From Thiohalocapsa sp. ML1 (GTDB lineage Bacteria > Pseudomonadota > Gammaproteobacteria > Chromatiales > Chromatiaceae): 64,000 nt of DNA. Positions 8,694 through 18,792 of the stretch are shown piece by piece. The translations under genes and the position numbers were made by a program. The notes beneath the pieces were generated by a model that saw only the letters and a list, made by a program, of their open reading frames with translations, was not told the origin of the DNA and searched no databases. Within the stretch, counting starts at the first letter, position 1, and each line of letters starts with the position of its first letter. The stretch spans positions 1-64,000 of the forward strand of contig NZ_JABX01000033.1 in assembly GCF_001469165.1 (NCBI RefSeq). Reading direction: 5' to 3'.

Positions 8694-9235
8694 TCAGTCG
8701 TCCGAGCACGGCACCCCGACGATGTCGGTACGGGAAAAATCGTCGCCTTTGAACAGCAGGGGCAGACCGCGCACCTTGGCCAGGGCATAGCTGAACACAT
8801 CGCCGAAATTCAGCCCGGCCGGGCGCCCGCTGCCTTTGCCGTAGGCGACGAAGGCGGCGAACGGCCATGGCGACCAGCGCCACCCCGGAGGATGAAAGGC
8901 GCTGCTCGCCATGGCCGTTTCCCTCACCCCGGCCCTTTCCCAGTGGGAGAAGGCGACTACGGCGCGCGCTGCGCGCGACTTTCATGGTAACGCGGCATCG
9001 GCTTCCGCCGCTCCGGGCGGCACGATCTCGAAGACCGGCAGCCGCAGCAGATCGTTCAGCAGCACGCCTGCGCGCTCGCCGCGGCGACCGTGCGGGTCTC
9101 GACTGCCGAGACGCTGCTGAGCAGAACCTTGTCGGCCTCTTGTATGGTCCGGACGAAGGCTTGGCGCTCTGGCTCGGCAAAGACGATCGCAACCAGCGCC
9201 GAGGTATCGGCGACGATGACGCCGGCGGCGCTCAC
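8694..9235 (-). pseudogene. Broken VapC-type PIN toxin
   Basis: The N-terminal part starts at a GTG (9233-9235) and reads VIVADTSALVAIVF, with the first catalytic Asp of the PIN domain. A frameshift follows near 9075; the next frame continues GVLLNDLLRLPVFEIVPP and stops near 8987. About 120 bases of unrelated sequence with CCCTCACCCC-type repeats and a GGCCATGGCGA / TCGCCATGGCC inverted pair interrupt it. The C-terminal PIN end ([20 protein letters not shown], then DDFSRTDI) runs to 8694. The toxin is inactivated by a frameshift and an insertion. Confidence 0.7.
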
Positions 9236-9471
9236 CGGGGCAGGCCCTGACGATCCCAATCCAATGGATCGAAGGCGTCGGCGCGCTCGGGGATGCGGTG
9301 GATCTGATCGAGCAGGGCTGTCATCCGGGCGGCCGAGCTCGCCGGCGCGACGGTCTCGGCGAGTAAACGGTCGACGGCGCGCTCGACAGTGGCCGTCTTG
9401 GACAGACCGGTCAGCTTCGCCAACTACTCCACCTTCTGGACGACGGTCGGGTTTGCGATCTGAATCGGCAT
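9232..9471 (-). pseudogene. VapB-type antitoxin with an in-frame stop
   Basis: From ATG 9471 the frame reads MPIQIANPTVVQKVE, then a TAG at 9424-9426, then LAKLTGLSKTATVERAVDRL and a C-terminus ending in DWDRQGLPR. This is the ribbon-helix-helix VapB pattern interrupted by a nonsense codon. Its TGA overlaps the GTG of the vapC remnant (GTGA), preserving the original operon structure. Reinitiation at an internal start (9423) could give a shortened protein lacking the first strand. Confidence 0.65.
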
Positions 9472-9479
9472 CTGAGCGC

Positions 9480-9720
9480 CCGGATGTTGAGATCAATGCA
9501 CTCAACATACAGCCGCGAAGCGGGGTGGGCAATCGGCGATGATCGGGGCTGTAGGGTGGGCACAGCGCCCGTGGGCGCATCGACGAGCGCTCGTCAGTGA
9601 TGGAGCGACGGACACGCAGCGCGTTTGCCCATCCTCGATTGCGCGACGTTAAAGGGGCAGAACGCCCCTGCCCGATGGCCGGCGAGACGCCGGCAGTCTC
9701 GGGGAGCAGCCCCCCGACGA
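9480..9720. other. Intergenic: fragments of dispersed repeats only
   Basis: Contains GTAGGGTGGGCACAGCGCCC-type short repeat sequence with its partial inverse. I see no gene or RNA in it. Confidence 0.4.
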
Positions 9721-9724
9721 CCGT

Positions 9725-9961
9725 TCAGCCGCGGCGGCGCCGGCGCACCACCGCCAGGCCGAACAGCCTGGCGCCCATCAGCCAGAGCGCGCCGGACACC
9801 GGCACGGTCTGCGGTCGGCGCGGCCAGTTGACGATGTTGGCGGTGTCGATGCTGCCGCCGCCGACAGCCGCGAGCAGGCCGGCGTCGGCCAGGGTCTGCA
9901 GGTTGGCGAAGGCGTCGGCATTCGCAACGGCCTCGGCGACGTTGGGATAGGGCGTGAACTC
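9725..9961 (-). pseudogene. VPLPA/PEP-CTERM protein tail (remnant)
   Basis: A ~78-codon minus-strand frame carries a Pro/Asn/Ala-rich segment, then VPVSGALWLMGARLFGLAVV and RRRRRG before the stop at 9725. This is a sorting tail of the VPLPA variant. No start codon or mature domain is convincing upstream, and dispersed repeat sequence begins at ~9965. Similar tails lie at 2-196 and 11778-11860. Confidence 0.5.
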
Positions 9962-9964
9962 GGC

Positions 9965-10030
9965 CAGAGGCGGACACCCAGCGGACACCCTGACAGGGAT
10001 TGCACCGACCCACTGTTGGCGACAGCGTCC
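9965..10030. repeat. Dispersed repeat, copy 1 (CCCACTGTTGGCGA type)
   Basis: The stretch CGGACACCC, GGGATTGCA, CGACCCACTGTTGGCGACAG recurs with few differences at 10746-10802. It abuts the VPLPA tail remnant. Origin unknown. Confidence 0.6.
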
Positions 10031-10389
10031 GCAAGCTGCGCTTGCAGCGTCTCCGCCAAGCTCCGCGGGAGCGCTTCCACCGCCTCGCGGCGCTGCGGTC
10101 GCGGGCAAAGAGACCTCGGCACCTTCGCAGGCCGAGGCGCAGGCGCCTTGGCACGCCGGCGCACCGGCACCAGACGCCCAAGGGCCGACGACAGCTACGC
10201 TAAGCTTACGCCAGTGCAACCCAGATCTCGCGAAGCTCGACCGCGGCGGCTCCCCAGCCACTCACCAGCGGATTGCCAAGGCACCAAAAGCAGCACGCGT
10301 TCCGGCCGGGAGTGCTTGACCCCGCCGAAACGAACCAGCAGCGCGCGGGCCATCAGGCCGCCCGCAGCAGAAACTCCACCCTCCGTCTG

Positions 10390-10538
10390 GTGACACCGCT
10401 CCAGCGGTGTCACCCGTCTGGCGGCGCTCCGCGCCGAGACCGGCCGGGCCGGTGCCACGCGTGCGGATGCGGCGCGGCGGTTTGTTTCCCGGGGCGCGGA
10501 GCGCCGGGAGCGCCGTGACACCGCTGGAGCGGTGTCAC
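10390..10538. repeat. MITE-like element with inverted palindromic ends
   Basis: Two copies of a 24-base palindrome (GTGACACCGCTCCAGC and its complement; 10390-10413 and 10515-10538) point towards each other. Beyond them the inner arms GGCGCTCCGCGCC and GGCGCGGAGCGCC are also complementary. No coding capacity. A related element begins at 37714. Confidence 0.65.
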
Positions 10539-10745
10539 GAGTAGAATTTTCAATCAACGGCTTATGACCAAGACCCGCGCCCAAGCCGAGCGCCGGCACG
10601 CGCCCACGGCACCGTAAGGCATTCCGACAGCCGGCCTTGCCCTCCGCCGCGACCGCGCCGATCACCCCGCCTGGAGCCGCCACGCTGCCGGGGTTATGCT
10701 CTGGCCGCGCCAACCTCCCGCGGACCGACCCGCTCGCCGGATTCC

Positions 10746-10802
10746 GCCAGAGCCGGACACCCTCCCGGGGTTTGCATCGACCCACTGTTGGCGATAGCGT
10801 GT
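10746..10802. repeat. Dispersed repeat, copy 2 (CCCACTGTTGGCGA type)
   Basis: Second copy of the sequence at 9965-10030, here just before the frameshifted antitoxin gene. The regions between 10031-10389 and 10539-10745 hold no recognisable gene. Confidence 0.6.
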
Positions 10803-10839
10803 GGACTACGCACCGTAGACTAAGCTTGAGAGGGACACC

Positions 10840-11141
10840 ATGCACGCGGTGAACGTTCGCGGTCTGAAACGCAATCCATCCGCCGCGCTCCGGCAAGCCG
10901 AAGACGCACCCGTCCTGGTACTGAAGGGGGACCAGCCCCACGCGCTCCTGGTCTACCTGGATGCAGACACCTTGGGCGGCGATCATGGCGTGCGCCCGCC
11001 CTCGCCGCCGCCTTGTTCAAGGACGGCGTGCTCTCGCTGGGGGCCGCGGCGCGGGTCAGCGATCTCGCCTTGCAGGACTTTCTCGCTTACCTGACCGACC
11101 TCGGCATCGATGTCGTGCAAGCGGATGAGACGACGGATTAA
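10840..11141 (+). pseudogene. Phd-like / UPF0175 antitoxin with frameshift
   Basis: From ATG 10840 the frame reads MHAVNVRGLKRNPSAALRQA, then LVLKGDQPHALLVYL, the pattern of a Phd/YefM-like N-terminus. Near 10980 a one-base shift moves the conserved continuation to another frame, ALAAALFKDGVLSLGAAARV then LQDFLAYLTDLGIDVV, which is the UPF0175 helix pair, ending at TAA 11139-11141. Downstream codons EVDALDPWLAS after that stop look like the lost natural tail. It directly precedes an intact PIN-domain gene, so it is the likely cognate antitoxin, damaged. Confidence 0.6.
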
Positions 11142-11161
11142 GAGGTCGACGCACTCGATCC

Positions 11162-11641
11162 ATGGCTCGCGTCGTAATCGCCGACGCGGGTCCGCTGATC
11201 GCGTTCGCATCCGCGGAGCTGCTGTCGTTGCTGCAAGCCCTGTTCGGGCAGGTCGCCATCACCGAGGCGGTCCGGGCCGAATGCGCGGCGAAGCTGGGCA
11301 AGGACGCGCAAGCCATTGTCGACGCCATCGCGGCAGGCTGGATGGAGGTCCGCTCCGCCCGCGCCTTCGGTACCCAGACGCTGTCGCCGAGCCTCGGCGC
11401 CGGCGAGTCTGCATCCATCCGACTGGCACTCGAGCAGCCGCGCGACAGCCTGCTGATCCTGGACGACCGCATCGCCCGACGTTACGCCCTCAAGGCCGGA
11501 CTCGCGGTGGTCGGTACTGTCCGCCTCCTCGACATCGCGCAGCGGCGCGGGCTGATCGATGAGGCGGCAGCGGTGATCGAGCGGATGCCGGACATGGGCT
11601 ATCGCATTTCCGCGCTGTTGCTCGCGCACATCCGCACGTGA
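11162..11641 (+). CDS. DUF3368-type PIN-domain protein (putative toxin ribonuclease)
   Basis: 159 residues. VVIADAGPLIAFA at the N-terminus carries the first PIN Asp; EAVRAEC and LGAGESASIRLAL carry the middle acidic residues; LLILDDRIARRYAL carries the last Asp pair; GTVRLLDIAQRRGLID matches the DUF3368 C-terminus. Such proteins pair with UPF0175 antitoxins as type II systems. The gene is intact although its antitoxin is frameshifted, so either the toxin is not expressed or weakly active, or the antitoxin shift is recent or a sequence error. Confidence 0.8.
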   Translation: MARVVIADAGPLIAFASAELLSLLQALFGQVAITEAVRAECAAKLGKDAQAIVDAIAAGWMEVRSARAFGTQTLSPSLGAGESASIRLALEQPRDSLLILDDRIARRYALKAGLAVVGTVRLLDIAQRRGLIDEAAAVIERMPDMGYRISALLLAHIRT

Positions 11642-11777
11642 CCGCGACGCGCCGTGCGTACATGCTCCGCAGACCCAGCAAGAGCCCGCCGGCGGGTGGA
11701 GCACGGGCGGCGGAACGCGCCTGAGCCCGGCGGCCGGCGGGCCGCCGACGCGCCGGGTGCAGGCGCGCAACGACCGG

Positions 11778-11860
11778 TCAGCCGCGGGGGCGCCGGCGCA
11801 CCGCGGCCAGACCGAACAACCCGGCACCCGTCAGCCAGAGCGCGCCGGGCACCCGCGGAC
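11778..11860 (-). pseudogene. VPLPA-CTERM tail remnant
   Basis: Reads VPGALWLTGAGLFGLAAV followed by RRRPRG and a stop at 11778. It is nearly the same sorting tail as at 9725, with the same flanking CGACC-GTTCAGCCGCG-type sequence, and lacks any upstream protein. Both are likely copies of one ancestral tail carried with repeat DNA. Confidence 0.5.
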
Positions 11861-12144
11861 GTGGCATCGAAACGGCGGCCGAGCCGCTGAATGGTCGCCG
11901 CCGAGGCGACAGTCAGCGACCGGCGCCGCAGCAACGCACCCGTGTAGCCGCTGTGCTCACGATGCCGCTGCCGCCTGCCGGGTTCCTCCGGCACCGAGCG
12001 GCGCTTGAGCCCTTGCCGCGGTCCCCGCGTGATTGCCACCGCAGAGAAGGAGCGTGCCGGCCGCCCTCGTGGGCGCTGCAGCGTGATCACGCGGATGTGC
12101 TCAGCCTAGCGTGCAAGTCGGAAACTGCAAGGCGGCGTGCTCGC

Positions 12145-12234
12145 TGCCCCAACTGCCGCGCGGACATGCGCATCATCACTTTCGTGACCCGGGCCGCCTC
12201 GGTGCAGCACATCCTTGCCCAAGGGCGTCCGGCC
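12145..12234 (+). pseudogene. IS91-type transposase C-terminal remnant
   Basis: A short frame reads CPNCRADMRIITFVTRAASV then QHILAQ. The Cys-x2-Cys pair followed by MRIITFVT is the characteristic end of the Y2 transposases of the IS91/IS1294 group. Only ~30 codons remain. The surrounding 11861-12144 and 12235-12401 hold no recognisable gene. Confidence 0.55.
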
Positions 12235-12401
12235 GGGGCTGGTCTTGCGGTCCTTGCGGGGTCGGGCCAGCATGGCCCGACTGCACCGGGCGCCGCTGCC
12301 TCGACCGGCGGTATGATCAAGACCGCGAAGGGATCAGCCAACGCGGCAAACATGCTGTTGTGTTCATTCTCCAAACCCGGTGCGCCGGGGAGGGTACACC
12401 G

Positions 12402-13208
12402 TTGTCGATCGATCTCGTGTCGAATTACTCGGCCCTGCGCTCCGATCCGCCTGCGAGCGGTGCGCCCATCCCGGGCAGCGGTCCGTTGCGGCACACCGTG
12501 GTGCTGTTCGGCGGCTGGGGTGGTGAATGGGCCGGCGGCGATCCGCTGCCGCAGCAATCCGCATCCGGCACCGGCCGTGTGGCGGAGCGGGTACGCCAAG
12601 TAGGGCGCAACCAGCGCATGCTCGGTGCCGATCTGCTGGTGCGTGCCTACCACGGCTCGCTCGTGTTTACCTCAGGCGCAACGAGCGCCGATCGGGACAT
12701 CGCCTCCCGTTTCGACCCGCGTGCGCAGCTGATCGTTTACGGCTACAGTGCAGGCGTATCTGAGGCGCTGTCGCTTGCCTGGAGCCTGTGGCAGAACCGG
12801 ACCTTCTACGACACCGGCACGGGTCGGTTTCGGGGCAGTTTCAGCGGCGGCCCCTCGGCGACGGCGGGCTACGTGCGCATCGACCGGCTGATCACGGTGG
12901 ACGGAGCAGCCGGACACTTCTCAAGCCAGATGTTCCGACGCATCCCGCCGAACGTGCGTCGCAACCTCAACCTTTACCAACTTCATCCTTCGCCCATAGG
13001 CTCCCACGGCGGTCCCAACGAGGCTCACAACAGGCGCGCTACGGACGTCGTCAACCGCGATCTGAGCAGCTTGTATACCCGGAACCCGGGCGACGCCCAC
13101 TCCAGCATCGATGAGGACACGACGCTGGAGGTCTTGGAAACCATCTGCAGTGCCATCGGTTGCCAGGCCCTGCCGCGGGTGCTTCCGCAGGGATTGGCTG
13201 TAGGCTGA
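12402..13208 (+). CDS. Hypothetical protein with a lipase-like GYSAG motif
   Basis: 268 residues from a TTG at 12402, chosen because GGGGAGGG lies 7 bases upstream; there is no ATG near. VVLFGGWGGEWAGG near the start and VYGYSAGVSEALSLA (~residue 115) have the beta-strand-oxyanion and nucleophile-elbow look of alpha/beta hydrolases. A DGAAGHFSS run and a late Ser/His-rich HPSPIGSHGGPNEAHN follow. The GxSxG Ser and the late His could form a catalytic set, but I do not recognise the family. It is flanked by decayed mobile DNA and may be recently acquired. Confidence 0.55.
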   Translation: MSIDLVSNYSALRSDPPASGAPIPGSGPLRHTVVLFGGWGGEWAGGDPLPQQSASGTGRVAERVRQVGRNQRMLGADLLVRAYHGSLVFTSGATSADRDIASRFDPRAQLIVYGYSAGVSEALSLAWSLWQNRTFYDTGTGRFRGSFSGGPSATAGYVRIDRLITVDGAAGHFSSQMFRRIPPNVRRNLNLYQLHPSPIGSHGGPNEAHNRRATDVVNRDLSSLYTRNPGDAHSSIDEDTTLEVLETICSAIGCQALPRVLPQGLAVG

Positions 13209-13209
13209 G

Positions 13210-13420
13210 AGAAGCCCGCGTTGATGGGGTAACGAAACGGGCCATGCGCCGCTGCAGCTCGCGGATGTGCTGCTGCACGCTCGCGCAGCTCGATCTCATA
13301 CACGGCCGCCGGCTTGCCGAGGCTCTGCTCGACCAGCCAGTCGGCCATGTTGGTCTTGATGAAGTCGATGTCTTCTCGGGTCAGGGTCCTCGGGTCAGGG
13401 TCATCGCGCGCTCCTGCGGG
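13210..13420 (-). pseudogene. Remnant of a small coiled-coil hypothetical protein
   Basis: The minus strand reads LTREDIDFIKTNMADWLVEQ, SLGKPAAVYEIELRER, then after a one-base shift QQHIRELQRRMARFV. Together these make a short helical protein of a kind I have seen annotated as hypothetical. A start codon (MTLTR) is out of frame with the main part, so there are at least two frameshifts. It lies just downstream of tgt. Confidence 0.4.
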
Positions 13421-13435
13421 TCCACGGCACCTAGT

Positions 13436-15266
<1,831 letters not shown>

Positions 15267-15413
15267 GGGCGGCGCTTGCCTTGGGATGCGAGGGACGGCG
15301 CCCAATTCTGCACGCGAGCAGAGGTCGGCGAAAGCGCCAAGGCCAGCTTCCGGCCAACGGCAACCCGCGGCGCGCCTCAACCGAACGCCAGCGCCTATCA
15401 TCGGAGACAGATC

Positions 15414-16058
15414 ATGTTCATGTTCCGCAGCAAGACCGAGATGCCGAACGCCGACAAGGCGTTGCCCGGCCGCGACACGCCGATGCCGATCACCAACCGG
15501 CATTTCGTCAACGGCAATCCGATTCGGCCGCCGTTCCCCGACGGCACGGCGCTCGCGCTGTTCGGCATGGGCTGCTTCTGGGGCGCGGAGCGGATGTTCT
15601 GGCAGTTGCCGGGCGTCTACAGCACCGCCGTGGGCTATGCCGGCGGCTTCACGCCAAACCCGTCCTATGACGAAGTCTGCTCGGGCATGACCGGCCACAA
15701 CGAGGTGGTAAGGCTGGCCTACGACCCGGCGGTCGTCGACTATGAGCATCTGCTGGCCACCTTCTGGCAAGGGCACGACCCGACCCAGGGCATGCGCCAG
15801 GGCAACGATACGGGCACGCAGTATCGCTCCGGCATCTACTGCGCCGACGAGGCACAGCTCGCCGCCGCCCACGAGAGCCGTGCACGCTATCAGCAGGCCC
15901 TGGCGCAGGCGGGTCACGGCACCGCCATCACCACCGAGATCCTGCCCGCGCCGCCGTTCTACTACGCCGAGGAGTATCACCAGCAGTACCTCGCCAAAAA
16001 CCCGGGCGGCTACTGCGGGCATGGGGGCTGCGGGGTTCGCTACCCGGCCGCGGCCTGA
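15414..16058 (+). CDS. msrA: Peptide methionine sulfoxide reductase MsrA
   Basis: 214 residues; GGAGA lies 7 bases before the [17 protein letters not shown] carries the catalytic Cys, and [18 protein letters not shown] and [16 protein letters not shown] are the family signature runs. The C-terminal Gly/Cys run ([10 protein letters not shown]) provides resolving cysteines. Repairs S-form methionine sulfoxide in the cytoplasm. Divergent from the HAD-tgt pair. Confidence 0.96.
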   Translation: MFMFRSKTEMPNADKALPGRDTPMPITNRHFVNGNPIRPPFPDGTALALFGMGCFWGAERMFWQLPGVYSTAVGYAGGFTPNPSYDEVCSGMTGHNEVVRLAYDPAVVDYEHLLATFWQGHDPTQGMRQGNDTGTQYRSGIYCADEAQLAAAHESRARYQQALAQAGHGTAITTEILPAPPFYYAEEYHQQYLAKNPGGYCGHGGCGVRYPAAA

Positions 16059-16217
16059 GCCCGGCCGCCGACGCCGGACACGGGCGCCGTTGCGCTTCGT
16101 CATTGATGTCCGGTCAATAGATCGACAGCCTTTGCGCAACCCTTGTCAACATCTGGACAACCCGCATGAATGTCCGCCCAGACCCGACAGCGACCGCCTT
16201 CACACCGGCAGCACGGG

Positions 16218-16340
16218 TTGACAAGTCCATCGGTATTTAAGAAACTGTTGATGTACTGAAGATTTGCAGTTCTTCAGTGCACTCCTCCATCCTCCTTTGG
16301 TGGTAATTTTGAAGCGCGGCGCCAGCCGCGCTTTTTTTTT
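16218..16340 (+). ncRNA. Candidate small RNA with anti-Shine-Dalgarno C-rich loop
   Basis: Between msrA and queA a TTGACA (16218-16223) is followed by an 8-bp hairpin (ACTGAAGA at 16255-16262 pairing with TCTTCAGT at 16271-16278), an unpaired stretch with ACTCCTCCATCCTCC, and an intrinsic terminator with nine T residues. No start codon and no open frame fit this unit. Hairpin, C-rich single strand and terminator is the architecture of trans-acting sRNAs that block ribosome-binding sites. I see no good -10 element, so the 5' end (~16235-16250) is uncertain. I cannot assign it to a named family. Confidence 0.5.
16312..16340 (+). terminator. Rho-independent terminator
   Basis: AAGCGCGGC - GCCA - GCCGCGCTT stem-loop (9 bp, perfect) followed by an uninterrupted T run. 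It is the strongest intrinsic terminator in the window. It ends rightward transcription from msrA or from the candidate small RNA, before the convergent queA end. Confidence 0.9.
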
Positions 16341-16398
16341 GCTCTTTCATCAACGGCTTTTGTCACCGCGCGTGGTCCGGCGACAGACTTGAGCCGAG

Positions 16399-17442
16399 TC
16401 AGCCCTGCGCCTCGCCCGCGTCCCGCCGGGTCAGGAACATCGCATCGCCGTAAGAAAAAAAGCGATAGCGCGCTTCCACCGCGTGTCGATAGGCCGCCAT
16501 CACCGGCGCGTAGCCGGCGAAGGCGGACACCAGCATCAGCAGCGTCGACTCCGGCAGATGGAAATTCGTCAGCAGCGCCTCGACGACGCGAAAGCGATAG
16601 CCCGGACGGATGAACAGCCTGCTGTCGCCGCGATAGGGCTGGAGTTGGCCCGACGCGGCGGCGGTCTCGAGGCTCCGCACCGTCGTCGTGCCCACCGCCA
16701 CGACCCGTCCGCCGCGCGAACGGGCCGCGGCGACCTGTGCGCAGACCTCCTCGCTCACCTCCAGCCACTCGGCATGCATCAGATGCTTGTCGAGATCGTC
16801 CTCGCGCACGGGCTGGAAGGTGCCGGCGCCGACGTGCAGGGTCACGTGCGCGCGCGCGACCCCCATGCGCTGCAGGCGCTCCATCATGGCGCTGTCGAAG
16901 TGCAAACCGGCCGTCGGTGCCGCAACGGCGCCATCGCGGCGGCTGTAGACGGTCTGATAGCGCTCGCGATCCGCTGCGTCGTCCGCGCGGTCGATGTACG
17001 GCGGCAGCGGCATGTGTCCGTGGCGCCGCATGAGCTCGGCGAGCTCCACCGTCTCGCTTGAGAGCTCAAACAGCCCCTCGCTGCGACCGACCACCAGCAG
17101 CGACTCGCCATCCGGCAAGCGCAGCCGCGTGCCGGGCCGCGGCGCCTTGCTCGCCCGCACGTGCGCGACGACCCGCGTCGGCGCGAGCACCCGCTCCACC
17201 AGGATCTCCACCCGCCCGCCCGTGTCCTTGTGCGCAAAGAGCCGCGCCGGCAGGACGCGGGTGTCGTTGAAGACGACCAAGTCCTCCGCGCGCAGCAGCG
17301 CCGGCAGGTCCGTAAAGAGCCGGTCTTGGTGTTCGCCGCTCGGGCCGTCGAGCACCAAGAGCCGGCTGGCGCTGCGCTCCGGCAACGGGCGCTGTGCGAT
17401 GAGCTCGGCGGGCAGGTCGAAATGGAAGTCGCTGCGTTGCAT
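16399..17442 (-). CDS. queA: S-adenosylmethionine:tRNA ribosyltransferase-isomerase (QueA)
   Basis: 347 residues from ATG 17442 ([11 protein letters not shown], the usual start); the frame stays open upstream only because a hexamer repeat encodes Asp-Pro runs. Conserved runs: [52 protein letters not shown] and [18 protein letters not shown]. Adds the epoxycyclopentane moiety of queuosine. Upstream DNA is repeat-derived, so its promoter may lie in or near the repeat. Confidence 0.97.
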   Translation of the reverse strand: MQRSDFHFDLPAELIAQRPLPERSASRLLVLDGPSGEHQDRLFTDLPALLRAEDLVVFNDTRVLPARLFAHKDTGGRVEILVERVLAPTRVVAHVRASKAPRPGTRLRLPDGESLLVVGRSEGLFELSSETVELAELMRRHGHMPLPPYIDRADDAADRERYQTVYSRRDGAVAAPTAGLHFDSAMMERLQRMGVARAHVTLHVGAGTFQPVREDDLDKHLMHAEWLEVSEEVCAQVAAARSRGGRVVAVGTTTVRSLETAAASGQLQPYRGDSRLFIRPGYRFRVVEALLTNFHLPESTLLMLVSAFAGYAPVMAAYRHAVEARYRFFSYGDAMFLTRRDAGEAQG

Positions 17443-17451
17443 GATCGTAGA

Positions 17452-17510
17452 TTGCTTGACGGCGCCGAATGTTTGCAGATGAATCGAGTTTCGACGGGCG
17501 TCGGACTGGC
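17452..17510 (+). repeat. Dispersed composite repeat, copy A (5' part only)
   Basis: GCTTGACGGCGCCGAATG, then TTTGCAGATGAATCGAGTTT. This is the leading module of the composite element also found at 18793, 38083, 48870 and 49093. The palindromic heptamer module is absent; hexamer repeats follow instead. Confidence 0.8.
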
Positions 17511-17518
17511 GAGGCGCG

Positions 17519-17645
17519 TCGGGATTGGGATTGGGATCGGGATCGGGATCGCGATCGGGATCGGGATCGGGATCGGGATCGAAATCGAAATCGAAATCGA
17601 ACCACATGCCAACCGATCCCGATCCCGATAGCGATTTCGATAGCG
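17519..17645. repeat. Hexamer tandem repeats (GGGATC / GGGATT / GAAATC)
   Basis: About 15 units of a 6-base motif, followed by an inverted stretch (GATCCCGATCCCGATAGCG). In the minus strand it extends the queA frame with Asp-Pro dipeptides, but no start-codon support is visible there. It lies between queA and tRNA-Leu. Confidence 0.85.
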
Positions 17646-17695
17646 ATGAGCGCCACGCGTCGGTGGAGGTGAAGCTGAGGTGAAGCCTCGCTAGA

Positions 17696-17725
17696 TTGCT
17701 TGCGCGCCGTCGGGCGCGCTATTAT
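17696..17725 (+). promoter_or_regulatory. Sigma-70-type promoter of tRNA-Leu
   Basis: TTGCTT (17696-17701), an 18-base spacer, TATTAT (17720-17725), 12 bases before the tRNA 5' end. A GC-rich stretch between -10 and the gene is as expected for a stable-RNA promoter. Confidence 0.6.
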
Positions 17726-17737
17726 GTGCCGTTTAGC

Positions 17738-17824
17738 GCCGGGGTGGCGGAATTGGTAGACGCAGTGGACTCAAAATCCACCGGTGGTAACACCTTACGA
17801 GTTCGAGTCTCGTCCCCGGTACCA
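17738..17824 (+). tRNA. tRNA-Leu (anticodon CAA)
   Basis: 87 bases with encoded CCA. The 7-bp acceptor stem GCCGGGG pairs with CCCCGGT (one G-U pair). The anticodon stem GTGGA/TCCAC encloses the loop CTCAAAA, giving anticodon CAA for UUG. The long variable arm (CGGTGGTAACACCTTACG) and the TTCGAGTCT T-loop are those of a class II leucine tRNA. Confidence 0.97.
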
Positions 17825-17889
17825 TTTCGACGGCAACCTGCAAGCGTTGCGGCTCGCCGGCGCCAGCCGAGTCCGAGTCCGCGTCCGCA

Positions 17890-18306
17890 ATGAAACAGCA
17901 GGCACTCGAAGACCCGACGCTCGCCCCCTACACACGGGCAGTGCTCGGCCGGATCGATCCGGACGTCCTGGCGTCGCTGACGGAGCATCAGTTTCGCAGC
18001 ATCCGCGATGCCATTGACCTGAGCCGCCCCATCAGACGGCACAGCATCGATTTCCGCGGTGTCGTGCCCTTGGGCTTCGCGCGCTGGTACTTCGTGCTGC
18101 TCGCGGGTCGTGACCGCCGCGGCGACACCCGCACCGAGGAGGCTCGCCTCAGGCAACGGCTCCAGAGCGCCTTGGGCACGCTGCTGTTCATCGGCGCCCT
18201 GCTGATCCCGCTGGCGGCGCTGCTGCTGCTGTTCGGCTACGCGCTGAAGAGCTTCATGGGCGTGGACATCATCACCGACGCCCACCTCATCGACATGGTG
18301 CGCTGA
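17890..18306 (+). CDS. Small membrane protein of unknown function
   Basis: 138 residues starting 66 bases after tRNA-Leu. The N-terminal two-thirds is soluble (LASLTEHQFRSIRDAIDLSR, then RRHSIDFRGVVPLGFARWYF, then GRDRR). The C-terminus has one long hydrophobic helix (~98-122, LLFIGALLIPLAALLLLFGY). The RGVVPLGFARWY segment followed by basic residues suggests a re-entrant or membrane-surface segment. I do not recognise a named family. It is followed by an NTF2-like gene 31 bases downstream, so the two may form an operon. Confidence 0.6.
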   Translation: MKQQALEDPTLAPYTRAVLGRIDPDVLASLTEHQFRSIRDAIDLSRPIRRHSIDFRGVVPLGFARWYFVLLAGRDRRGDTRTEEARLRQRLQSALGTLLFIGALLIPLAALLLLFGYALKSFMGVDIITDAHLIDMVR

Positions 18307-18337
18307 GGTCCAACGGCACCGCCTCCCGGAGCGAGTC

Positions 18338-18775
18338 ATGTCCGCCAGCTTGAAGACACCTGAAGCGGCGGAGCACGCCTTCTATCTGGCCTTTGCGAAC
18401 ACCGATCTCGGTGCCATGGCCCGGGTCTGGGACGCCGACGACGTGCGCTGCATCCACCCCGGCGGCGATGTGCTGACGGGCGCCGCGGCCGTGCTCGAGA
18501 GTTGGCGCGAGATCTTCGCCGGTGCGGCGGCCCCCACGGTGCGCCACCGTCTGCTGCACCACGCCGACGCGGGCGCCATCAGCATCCACCTCGTGGAAGA
18601 GCGCATTGGCCCGCCGGGCGCCGATGCCGCGGGATTGACGCGGGTGCTGGCAACCAATGTCTATCGGCACACGGCCAGGGGCTGGCGGATGGTGCTGCAC
18701 CACGCCACGTTGCCGCTGGTGGAGGAGCAGCCCGACGCCCCACGAGGCGACGAGCACCATCGACTGCTGCACTGA
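18338..18775 (+). CDS. NTF2-like (SnoaL/DUF4440-type) protein
   Basis: 145 residues. HAFYLAFANTDLGAMARVWD, then CIHPGGDVLTGAAAVLESWR, and a late VLATNVYRHTARGWRMVLHHA form the helix-plus-curved-sheet pattern of the NTF2-like superfamily. Members are enzymes (isomerase/cyclase-like) or ligand-binding proteins; no catalytic assignment is possible here. Close packing with the preceding membrane protein suggests shared expression. Confidence 0.8.
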   Translation: MSASLKTPEAAEHAFYLAFANTDLGAMARVWDADDVRCIHPGGDVLTGAAAVLESWREIFAGAAAPTVRHRLLHHADAGAISIHLVEERIGPPGADAAGLTRVLATNVYRHTARGWRMVLHHATLPLVEEQPDAPRGDEHHRLLH

Positions 18776-18792
18776 GGGGCTCCGGCACTCGA

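Noticed and set aside
17443-17607. N-terminal extension of QueA rich in Asp-Pro
   Set aside because: Encoded entirely by the GGGATC hexamer repeat and the composite repeat; the conserved QueA start is at 17442.
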